From assembly GCF_050281185.1 (NCBI RefSeq), contig NZ_JBNNWS010000009.1, positions 124,001 through 188,000 of the forward strand: a stretch of 64,000 bases of DNA. Direction: 5' to 3'. The notes below the pieces were generated by a model, which made no database searches, had not been told where the DNA came from, and worked only from the letters and a program-made list of their open reading frames with translations. The position numbers and the translations under genes were made by a program. How positions within the stretch are numbered: the first letter of the stretch is position 1; the number at the start of each line of letters is the position of its first letter. Source of the DNA: Heyndrickxia sp050281185. GTDB lineage: Bacteria; Bacillota; Bacilli; Bacillales; Bacillaceae_C. Shown here in pieces: positions 34,135 through 41,316 of the stretch.

Positions 34135-34656
34135 ATGACTACTAAATTTGTAAAATTAACTGCACCCACTTCAAGCCTTGTAGAGGTGTTTAATAAGTGG
34201 GAAAACGACCAATCTTTAATTCCATTGATCCGTCCTAACCGAAACAAAACAGAATTGGAACATCGTGAGAAAATGACTCTAGATGACTTAACTAAACGCC
34301 TGGAAAACCATCATATATACCTAATATATCTGAATGACCAGTTGATAGGTGAAATGAATTACATGGTCGATCCAAGTCATCTATACAAAAAAGAGCCGGG
34401 GACCGCTTGGATAGGTATATCAATCGGTGAGCCCGACGGACGGGGAAAAGGTATCGGTTATGCAGCGATTCAATACTTGGAGGAGCAGATTAAGAAGCAG
34501 GGGCATAAACGTATTGAATTAGGTGTATTTGAATTTAACAAACAAGCACAGAAGCTCTATCAGAAGCTGGGTTACAAAGAAATCGGTCGTATTGAAAATT
34601 TTACATATTGGCAAGATAAAATGTGGTCAGATATTCGAATGGAGAAATTTGTATGA
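34135..34656 (+). CDS. GNAT family N-acetyltransferase
   Basis: 173 residues with the GNAT fold: the acetyl-CoA loop GEPDGRGKGIGYAAI (an R/QxxGxG/A variant) and the C-terminal NKQAQKLYQKLGYKEIG. These are typical of RimJ/RimL-like or antibiotic-type acetyltransferases. It transfers acetyl from acetyl-CoA to an amine; the substrate is unknown. AGAGGAGGCGAG precedes the ATG. Hairpins follow at 34697 and 34804. Confidence 0.88.
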   Translation: MTTKFVKLTAPTSSLVEVFNKWENDQSLIPLIRPNRNKTELEHREKMTLDDLTKRLENHHIYLIYLNDQLIGEMNYMVDPSHLYKKEPGTAWIGISIGEPDGRGKGIGYAAIQYLEEQIKKQGHKRIELGVFEFNKQAQKLYQKLGYKEIGRIENFTYWQDKMWSDIRMEKFV

Positions 34657-34696
34657 AATTGAGGTAGTTGTAGGTTATTTTCTCAAAATGGGGTGG

Positions 34697-34733
34697 AAAA
34701 ACTGTTTGAATACAAAAAAACAGTTTTTTTTGC
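34697..34733 (+). terminator. Terminator after the GNAT gene
   Basis: AAAAACTGTTT pairs with AAACAGTTTTT, ending in eight T. Confidence 0.75.
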
Positions 34734-34803
34734 AACATTAGGGGGCATCCGGAAGATGTAATCGTTGATTATGTCTTACATAAATAATAAATATTGATAA
34801 AAT

Positions 34804-34833
34804 AAAACCCCTTGAGTGCTCAAGGGGTTTTAT
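34804..34833. terminator. Strong symmetrical terminator hairpin
   Basis: AAAACCCCTTGAG pairs with CAAGGGGTTTTA around TGCT, with A/T runs on both sides. It lies before helD. Confidence 0.8.
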
Positions 34834-35007
34834 GATCTATTATGGTGTCGGTCATGTTAAATACATTGATAAAACTGTGAATCTGTGATAAATTAGTATA
34901 GAAACACAACTTTTATTTATTATGTAATATATTATCCCAATTATATTATATAATAAATAACCTCTTCAGTCAACCCTCATTTTAAATTTTTTTAAGGAGT
35001 GCATGAT

Positions 35008-37344
35008 ATGAACACTGAACTTCGTCAGGAGCAAGAACGATTGGATAGCGTAATGGAGACAATTACGGAGCAAATCAGCAAGCTGGAAGATGAAACTGGC
35101 AGACGTCGTAATGAAGTGATCAATATTCGTAAACACTTTTGGGATGACGTCAAGGTTAACACAGATACTTTTGACGATTATCTCGAGACGATCATCGGCT
35201 TAAGACAACAGGCTCAAGACTTGTCCGTAAGCCAAAGCATCCACAGGAACGCCTTCAATCGGCTGTCCGTATTGCACCGAATGCAGGAAGTACCTTATTT
35301 CGGTCGAATTGATTTCATTGAAAAAGGAACTTCCGAAGTGGAAAGTATCTATATCGGAGTCTCTACGCTTACGGATACAACAAGAGACAATTTCCTAATC
35401 TACGACTGGCGGGCACCCATATCGAGCGTCTACTACGATTATCCGCCAGGTCCGGCAGAGTACGTTACACCAGAAGGAGTAGTTCATGGCTTGCTGAATA
35501 AAAAGTGGCAATATATCATCCGCGATGGCAGTATCAAATCAATGTTCGATACGAGTCTCACCATTGGAGATGAGATTTTGCAGCAGGTACTTGGCAAAGG
35601 CACAGACAAACATATGCACAGCATAGTTGCCACCATTCAACGGGAGCAAAACCGAATCATTCGGCACGATCACGGGCGGCTGCTCATTGTTCAAGGCGCT
35701 GCTGGCAGCGGCAAAACATCGGCCGCCCTCCAGCGAATCGCTTACTTACTCTATAAATATCGAGATAGACTGAAAGCTGATCAAATCATTCTATTTTCAC
35801 CTAACAAGATGTTTAATAGCTACGTTTCCAATGTGTTGCCCGAACTTGGCGAAGAGAATATGCAGCAGGTCACATTCCAGGAATACTTGGACCATCGGCT
35901 AAGTAGAGCATTTCAAGTCGAGGGTCCTTACGAGCAATTGGAATATGTGTTGACTGCAGCGGATACCCCTTCCTACCGGACTAGGACTGCGAGCATTCGT
36001 TTCAAGGCATCTACCCGTTTTTTCGAGACAGTCAAAACATACAGGCAGTCGCTGGAATTATCAGGCATGCTATTCAAAGGAATAATATTTAGAGGGAAAC
36101 CTATTGTCACCGCCAATCAAATTGAGGAAAGATTTTATAGCAGCTACACCTCGCTCAGCTTTCACAACAGACTAGAGAAGTTGAGAGAATGGCTAAACAA
36201 GCAAATAGATGAAACCGAGAAGCTCGAACGGACAAAGCCATGGGTGCAGGAAGAAATCGAGCTGCTTAGCAATGCGGATTACCAAAAAGCTCGTACCTAT
36301 TTAAAGAAAAAACGAGGCTTTACAGAAGAATCATTTGAGAATTATGAGAATGAGATCGAAGCACTTGGCCAATTGATTGTCCACCAAAAGTTGAAACCGT
36401 TACGCAGACGAATCCAGAACCTACATTTCGTCGACATTAAGGGTATATACAAGCAGCTATTTGCCAATCCAACGCAGATCGAATATTGGATGGAGGGGGA
36501 AACGCCTGAGGAGTGGGCGGATATTTGCCTAATGACTGTGAAAATGTTAGACGAAGGTAAATTGTTTTACGAAGATGCTACTCCGTTCTTACTTTTAAAA
36601 GAGCTAATTCAAGGTTTTCAGATGAATTCTTCTATTAAACATGTGCTTGTAGACGAAGCGCAAGATTATTCTGCTTTTCAATTCGAGTTTTTGAAACGTT
36701 TGTTTCCTTCGGCAAGGATGACTGTGCTCGGAGACTTTAACCAGGCGATATTCGCTCATGCTAGTGAAATGGTCGATTTCCATACACTTACCGACTTATA
36801 CGGTCCGGATCAAACGGAAGCAATCAATTTAACCCGTAGCTACAGATCCACAAGACCAATTACCGAATTTACAAGTAGACTCGTGCCAGAAGGCGAACGG
36901 ATTACTGCTTTTGAACGAGACGGTGAGCTACCTGTTCTCACACAATTGTCCGATCGTGACGAACTGCACCGCAGCATCGCTTCCAAAGTCGTCGACTTGC
37001 AGAAACGACAGTATAATACGATCGCGATTATTTGCAAATCCGCTGCGGAAAGCACCGCTGCTTACGAGGCACTAAGCAGCTATGTAGAAATCAAGCTTGT
37101 GAAGAGCGGCTCAATTGAATACGAGCAAGGTGTTGTTGTCATACCAGCGTATTTAGCCAAAGGTATCGAATTCGACGCAGTCATAATTTATGACGCATCT
37201 GCTAAAGTATACGGTGATGAGAGCCTGCGCAGATTGTTCTACACCGCCTGTACCAGGGCTTTACATCACTTGCAGCTTTACAGTGTAGGAGAACCGAGCC
37301 CCTTTTTGCTTAACGTTTCGCCGGAGAGTTTGCTTTTAGCTTAA
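35008..37344 (+). CDS. helD: RNA polymerase recycling motor HelD (UvrD-like helicase family)
   Basis: 778 residues from the ATG at 35008 (AAGGAG 8 bases upstream), the usual length of B. subtilis HelD. The N-terminal coiled coil (residues 1-70, rich in Q/E/R) enters the polymerase secondary channel. The 1A domain has Walker A G-A-A-G-S-G-K236-T with the Q motif before it. A Walker B VLVDEAQDYS lies near 550, LGDFNQAIF is motif III, NLTRSYRST is motif IV, and LAKGIEFDAVIIYDAS then YTACTRALHHL are motifs V-VI. It uses ATP to release stalled RNA polymerase from DNA. The segment looks clearly richer in G+C than its neighbours, which suggests a different history or strong selection on codon use. 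Confidence 0.9.
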   Translation: MNTELRQEQERLDSVMETITEQISKLEDETGRRRNEVINIRKHFWDDVKVNTDTFDDYLETIIGLRQQAQDLSVSQSIHRNAFNRLSVLHRMQEVPYFGRIDFIEKGTSEVESIYIGVSTLTDTTRDNFLIYDWRAPISSVYYDYPPGPAEYVTPEGVVHGLLNKKWQYIIRDGSIKSMFDTSLTIGDEILQQVLGKGTDKHMHSIVATIQREQNRIIRHDHGRLLIVQGAAGSGKTSAALQRIAYLLYKYRDRLKADQIILFSPNKMFNSYVSNVLPELGEENMQQVTFQEYLDHRLSRAFQVEGPYEQLEYVLTAADTPSYRTRTASIRFKASTRFFETVKTYRQSLELSGMLFKGIIFRGKPIVTANQIEERFYSSYTSLSFHNRLEKLREWLNKQIDETEKLERTKPWVQEEIELLSNADYQKARTYLKKKRGFTEESFENYENEIEALGQLIVHQKLKPLRRRIQNLHFVDIKGIYKQLFANPTQIEYWMEGETPEEWADICLMTVKMLDEGKLFYEDATPFLLLKELIQGFQMNSSIKHVLVDEAQDYSAFQFEFLKRLFPSARMTVLGDFNQAIFAHASEMVDFHTLTDLYGPDQTEAINLTRSYRSTRPITEFTSRLVPEGERITAFERDGELPVLTQLSDRDELHRSIASKVVDLQKRQYNTIAIICKSAAESTAAYEALSSYVEIKLVKSGSIEYEQGVVVIPAYLAKGIEFDAVIIYDASAKVYGDESLRRLFYTACTRALHHLQLYSVGEPSPFLLNVSPESLLLA

Positions 37345-37390
37345 ACTCAATCAATTATCGCTTTGAGCGTTAATAAATTGAATATCATAA

Positions 37391-37573
37391 GCGGACAGTG
37401 AATCCGTTATTTTTAATAAATGCCCCTAATTTAAGGACTAAGTGGACACTGAGTCCGCTATTTACGAAAAATCACAGGGAAATCACTGCTTTTTTATAAA
37501 ATAGCGGAACCTTTGTCCGTAAACATAAGGATTCATCCCATTTTGTCACAAATAGTGGATCTAGTGTCCCAAA
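37391..37573. repeat. Spaced palindromic repeats, set 1
   Basis: GCGGACagtgaATCCG at 37391, GTGGACactgaGTCCGC at 37442, GCGGAAcctttGTCCG at 37504 and GTGGATctagtGTCC at 37555. Spacings are 51, 62 and 51 bases. The same family occurs at 40448-40630. Confidence 0.8.
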
Positions 37574-37775
37574 AGCACAGATAAAATAATAGTTGATATA
37601 ACAAGGGTACTAAGAGCCCGAATTATTACGCAATTTGGGTTGCAATGTTTATAGGTGTTAAAGTTTACGGATAAAGAGATTCAGTTTCTTAAATGATTCG
37701 ATGATATACATGGTATAATATGGATTAAACTTGAAACAGAAAAGTAATAAATAAAATGCAAGGAGGATTGATTGT

Positions 37776-37802
37776 ATGAGAAGGTATACTATTTTTGCAT
37801 AG
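37776..37802 (+). CDS. Possible 8-residue leader peptide
   Basis: GCAAGGAGG lies 9 bases before an ATG that encodes MRRYTIFA then stop. A hairpin (AGGCTATT/AATAGCCT, with GCA/TGC outside) follows at once, and the CD3324-like gene begins 81 bases later. This arrangement is that of a translation-coupled attenuator. It may also be a truncated gene start. Confidence 0.35.
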   Translation: MRRYTIFA

Positions 37803-37804
37803 CA

Positions 37805-37850
37805 GAGGCTATTGCAAAATAATGTAAATAAAAATAGCCTTTGCTCTTCC
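37805..37850 (+). promoter_or_regulatory. Stem-loop, possible attenuator of the CD3324-like gene
   Basis: GCAgAGGCTATT can pair with AATAGCCTtTGC around a 21-base loop. It is followed by a short T/C-rich tract and lies between the 8-codon frame and the next gene. Confidence 0.45.
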
Positions 37851-37883
37851 TAAAAGAAAGATTAAAAATTTAGGAGTGCAAAA

Positions 37884-38168
37884 ATGAGCTATAAAAAAGC
37901 AAAGAATATTTTACCAGCTGAGTTGGTGGAGTTAATACAAAAATATGTTGATGGTGAATATCTTTATATCCCTCGAAGAGAAGAAAATAAAAAGAGTTGG
38001 GGGTCCAGTACTGCTACAAGAGAAGAATTGGATGTAAGAAATTCTAATATTTATAACGATTATCTATCAGGAATGGATACGGCTGCTTTAGGTGAAAAAT
38101 ATTATTTGTCATCAAAAAGTATTCAAAGAATCGTACTAAAAGAAAAAAGAAAAAGAACAAATTTTTAA
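37884..38168 (+). CDS. CD3324 family protein with helix-turn-helix
   Basis: 94 residues. The pattern YKKAKNILPAELVELIQKYV then GEYLYIPRR and the C-terminal DYLSGMDTAALGEKYYLSSKSIQRI is that of the CD3324 family, related to the Mor-type helix-turn-helix. It is probably a small DNA-binding regulator. The ATG follows TTTAGGAGTGCAAAA. A leader-like peptide frame and hairpin precede it. The target is unknown; a GNAT gene follows. Confidence 0.75.
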   Translation: MSYKKAKNILPAELVELIQKYVDGEYLYIPRREENKKSWGSSTATREELDVRNSNIYNDYLSGMDTAALGEKYYLSSKSIQRIVLKEKRKRTNF

Positions 38169-38296
38169 AATAAGCCAATGTGGTTTTATTATACCGCATA
38201 GGCTTATTTTCTTTTATGAAAAAAGTATGAGGTTTATTCAAGTAGTGTAAGTCAGATATAATCTAACCAACACTTATAAAGGGAGAGGGGATAGAT

Positions 38297-38878
38297 ATGA
38301 CCAATTTATTTACAATAGACTGTGGTGAAATATTACTGAGAGAGTTTAGAATTGAAGATGTAGACAGTATATATGAAATTACCTCACAACCTGAAGTTTA
38401 TGAATTTTTGCCAGATTGGCGTTCAACGAGAGAACAACGATTAAACTGGGTTACAAATTATGAGGTTCCAGGTAATAAAAATTTTTTGGCAGCAGTACCT
38501 AATATCGGCGATGCTAATTATTTGAAGCTAGGAATTATTTTAAAGGAAACTGGTGAATTTATTGGTTTCTGTAATACAGGTATTAAAGAAGAGCTGAATG
38601 AACCAAATCGAGAAATCGCTTATGCTATTTCAAAACATTATCGAAACATGGGATACACAACAAAAGCAGCAAAAGCATTGATCAATTATTTATTTGAAAA
38701 TACAGATGTTGAACTACTTAATGCCGTCGTTCTCCCTCATAATGTAAGCTCTAATAAAGTAATTCAAAAATGTGGATTTCATATGAATGGGAATGTAGAA
38801 ATTGAAGGAGAGCAGTATTATCATTATATTCTCCATAAAGATGAATGGAATCGTTATGATACGAAATTAATTGAATAG
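38297..38878 (+). CDS. GNAT family N-acetyltransferase (RimJ/RimL-like)
   Basis: 193 residues. REFRIEDVDSIYEITSQPEVYEFL at the start and SKHYRNMGYTTKAAKALINY (acetyl-CoA loop) followed by NVSSNKVIQKCGFHMNG are the RimJ/RimL-type pattern. The substrate is unknown. AAGGGAGAGGGG precedes the ATG. The last eight codons (RYDTKLIE) and the stop are almost the same DNA as the end of the unrelated DUF5052 gene at 29150, pointing to a shared 3' element. Confidence 0.85.
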   Translation: MTNLFTIDCGEILLREFRIEDVDSIYEITSQPEVYEFLPDWRSTREQRLNWVTNYEVPGNKNFLAAVPNIGDANYLKLGIILKETGEFIGFCNTGIKEELNEPNREIAYAISKHYRNMGYTTKAAKALINYLFENTDVELLNAVVLPHNVSSNKVIQKCGFHMNGNVEIEGEQYYHYILHKDEWNRYDTKLIE

Positions 38879-38910
38879 TATTTTTTATATTTGTAGTACA
38901 TTGAAAGGGT

Positions 38911-38939
38911 AAAGGTGACTCAAAAGAAGAGTCACCTTT
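38911..38939. terminator. Terminator hairpin of the GGTGACTC family
   Basis: AAAGGTGACTC pairs perfectly with GAGTCACCTTT. It is related in sequence to the hairpins at 7407 and 7529 and lies between convergent genes. Confidence 0.8.
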
Positions 38940-39038
38940 CCACATAACCTAACTTTAATTATGTTTTTTCTTCGGATTATTGGACAAAAATCTAATCTAA
39001 CAACGGCTGAAATGTTAAAAAAGTCTTGTCCTAATTTA

Positions 39039-39515
39039 TCAATCCCATATCATAGGGCGGTCAATTCCCATTGTTCTCATATAATCTAACAACTGTCCTG
39101 TATGAACGGACTCATGATAAGCAATACGTAATAACATATCTCCAAGCGTTCTAACATAACCTACGTCAGAACGATCTATTTTTATATTCTCTAAATCGCT
39201 CAGACTTATTGTCTTAATGTATTTTAAGAAATCTTCTCGAAAAGGCAGTGCAAATGTAAGGTCATCTTCTACTGTTGTAAATTCTTTTGTTTCAAAAGGA
39301 TTTGATAAATTAGTTAATGCTTTACTTCCTCTTCCGATTAGCATTTGGTGATAAAGAAATTCGCCTTCCAGTATATGTCTAATCATTTCAGCACAAGTAA
39401 GAGCATTTTCGTCGGGCTTCCAATTCAACATTTGTTGAGGTATTGCTTGCCAAACTTTTATACTTCTACGTCTAATTTCTTCAAAATTTAATATGATTAA
39501 ATCAATTGCATTCAT
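39039..39515 (-). CDS. DinB family protein
   Basis: 158 residues forming a DinB/YfiT four-helix bundle. The metal-binding histidines are in EMIRHILEGE near residue 47 and in AYHESVHTGQLLDYMR near 133-137. Family members include thiol transferases (bacillithiol-dependent) and damage-induced proteins of unknown role. The minus-strand ATG has a modest GAAGTGTAC region upstream. No partner gene is adjacent. Confidence 0.82.
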   Translation of the reverse strand: MNAIDLIILNFEEIRRRSIKVWQAIPQQMLNWKPDENALTCAEMIRHILEGEFLYHQMLIGRGSKALTNLSNPFETKEFTTVEDDLTFALPFREDFLKYIKTISLSDLENIKIDRSDVGYVRTLGDMLLRIAYHESVHTGQLLDYMRTMGIDRPMIWD

Positions 39516-39682
39516 TTAAGTACACTTCCTTTTTTCTACCTTTTTATCACAGGATTATTATAGCCCCTTATAGTTTCGATGATTATCGAAATATGAATGT
39601 AAAAATATTATTAGTCTTTTATCCTATATTTTTACAATTTATGATAGTGAATTTATAGAATAGTAATTGTCATAAAAAGCAA

Positions 39683-39727
39683 AGGGACGGATATTCTGCT
39701 TTGATAAAGCGAAAGATCCGTCCCTAA
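39683..39727 (-). terminator. Terminator of the minus-strand gene pair 39743-40292
   Basis: AGGGACGGAT pairs with ATCCGTCCCT, with a second inner pairing (GCTTT/AAAGC), and is followed on the minus strand by TTGCTTTTTATG. Confidence 0.75.
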
Positions 39728-39742
39728 CTTTAGATATTGTAA

Positions 39743-39970
39743 TTATTCTTCCTTATAAAATCGTTCCCCAGTTTCAGGGTTAAAATAAACGACTAGTTTT
39801 TTCTTCGTAGTTGGGTCAATGGAAACTTCATTTGTGCGAACAAAACCATCAGGCACCCTTTGCCCATGTTTAGTTTTGAAACGGCGATCCCAAATAAACC
39901 AAGAACCAAAAATTAAGATGAGAGCGATGATAATTTGTATACCGTAAAAACCAAAAAACCACTTCATCAT
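39743..39970 (-). CDS. Small single-helix membrane protein
   Basis: 75 residues: an N-terminal membrane helix (FGFYGIQIIIALILIFGSWFI) and a cytosolic basic tail with PDGFVRTNEVSIDPTTKKK and YFNPETGERFYKEE. The tail looks conserved but no family name can be given with confidence. It is one base downstream of the YbjQ gene and surely co-transcribed with it. Confidence 0.7.
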   Translation of the reverse strand: MMKWFFGFYGIQIIIALILIFGSWFIWDRRFKTKHGQRVPDGFVRTNEVSIDPTTKKKLVVYFNPETGERFYKEE

Positions 39971-39971
39971 T

Positions 39972-40292
39972 CTATTCCTTTTCTGCTACTACTGCCGTTC
40001 CATAAGCAACAATTTCACTCATATTCTGGCCGATTTCCCCAGAATCAAAGCGCATCATAATAATCGCATTTGCTCCCATTGCCTTTGCATTTTCAACCAT
40101 ACGATCGATTGCTTGTTTTCGCGCGTCTTCTAACATTTCTGTATATTGGTTAATTTCCCCGCCGATGAGACCTTTAAATGAAGCGACGATATCTTTTCCA
40201 AGACCACGTGCTCTTACTGTTAATCCGAAAACCGGGCCTTTCACCTCAGTAATTTTATGATTAACGATATTTTCTGTTGTCACAATCATCAT
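39972..40292 (-). CDS. YbjQ family protein (DUF74, heavy-metal-binding-like)
   Basis: 106 residues covering the whole YbjQ domain: TTENIVNHKITEVKGPVFGL, the VRARGLGKDI loop and the end MGANAIIMMRFDSGEIGQNM. Members form pentamers; a heavy-metal role is often stated but not firmly shown. AAAAGGAGTTG lies before the ATG pair. It is the first gene of a two-gene unit with a small membrane protein. Confidence 0.87.
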   Translation of the reverse strand: MMIVTTENIVNHKITEVKGPVFGLTVRARGLGKDIVASFKGLIGGEINQYTEMLEDARKQAIDRMVENAKAMGANAIIMMRFDSGEIGQNMSEIVAYGTAVVAEKE

Positions 40293-40686
40293 GATAAAAC
40301 AACTCCTTTTAAAAAATATTCTCTCTTTTTTTATTCTACATGAACGAGAATATGTCTGTCATTTTTTTCTATAAGTATGGGGGTGGAAATTCCCTTTAAT
40401 TTTTACATATTTTTTTATCAGTAAAGTCAGTGGAGAAGCGATGATTGGCGGACACCAGTTCCGTTATTTGCGAAAAAATGGGTTAATTTTTTATATTTAC
40501 GGACATAGGTTCTGTTATTTTGTATAAAGGAAGTAGTTTCCTTGTATTTTTTCATAAATACCGTACTCAGTGTCCGCATAGCCCTTAAATTTTGGTCAGT
40601 TAATAAAAAAAAACGGACTCAATGTCCGCTTATGGTATTGATATGTTCTTTAGTTTTCCTCAACATTATCGGTACTACAGTTTTAT
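40293..40686. other. Intergenic region with GCGGAC palindromes
   Basis: It contains the promoter side of the YbjQ gene and the second set of GCGGAC-type palindromes at 40448-40630. Open frames across it are products of the repeats. Confidence 0.6.
40448..40630. repeat. Spaced palindromic repeats, set 2
   Basis: GCGGACaccagTTCCG at 40448, ACGGACatagGTTCTG at 40499, a CCGTactcaGTGTCCGC copy at 40561 and ACGGACtcaatGTCCGC at 40613. Spacings cluster near 51-52 bases. It belongs to the same family as 37391-37573. Confidence 0.78.
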
Positions 40687-41232
40687 TTATTCTTCGTCTT
40701 CATTCACATGATCCATCTGACTGTACAAATATGATAATTGGTCATGGAATCCCCAGCCAATGCCATCTGTATCGATTACAACTTGTTCTAATCGATCAGC
40801 AAAAGCATGGTAGTATTTTTCCTCTTTATCACACATGATGGTTACTTTTTCATACATCTTTTCCATACTGTTATAAAAGCTTTCATCTATATCACCGAAA
40901 GCATTTGTAAATTCCACGCCTTGTTCGACGTAATAAAGCATAAGATCAGTAGTCCTTAATTCGTCTTTTGTAAGTTTATTAAAATGGGAAATGGCGTTTT
41001 TGGCTTGGTTTAAACGTAACTTACCATGCCCTCTATCCGGAAAAAATTCATTTTCGATAGTTTTCTTTGTTTGATTAAACAATTCGATAATAGCTTCTTC
41101 ACCAAGGAAACGGATGGATAAATAGGTTTGCACTTCCTTACTAGATTTATAAAGGTCAGCAATTAATTGAATAAGGTCTTTTTGCTCATAATCTTTTAAT
41201 TGTTTTTTTAAATCGGTTACTTTGATTTTCAT
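40687..41232 (-). CDS. DUF6155 family protein
   Basis: 181 residues, all-helical and cytosolic. KVTDLKKQLKDYEQKDLIQLI at the start and AISHFNKLTKDELRTTDLMLYYVEQG in the middle fit the DUF6155 family. The function is unknown. The gene is divergent from the primase-helicase gene, with only 84 bases between the two starts, so shared regulation is possible. Confidence 0.72.
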   Translation of the reverse strand: MKIKVTDLKKQLKDYEQKDLIQLIADLYKSSKEVQTYLSIRFLGEEAIIELFNQTKKTIENEFFPDRGHGKLRLNQAKNAISHFNKLTKDELRTTDLMLYYVEQGVEFTNAFGDIDESFYNSMEKMYEKVTIMCDKEEKYYHAFADRLEQVVIDTDGIGWGFHDQLSYLYSQMDHVNEDEE

Positions 41233-41316
41233 TCTAGCCCCTCTGTTTCTATTGATATTTTTTCGAACTAATTGGATATAATGCTATTATACATAATTAA
41301 TATTCGAGGGATATAC

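Larger units (their letters stand above)
37345..37883. other. Intergenic region with GCGGAC palindromes and a leader peptide
   Basis: 37391-37573 carries four spaced copies of a GCGGAC-N5-GTCCGC-like palindrome. 37776-37802 is a short leader-like frame, followed by a hairpin at 37805-37850. No full gene is present. Confidence 0.6.
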
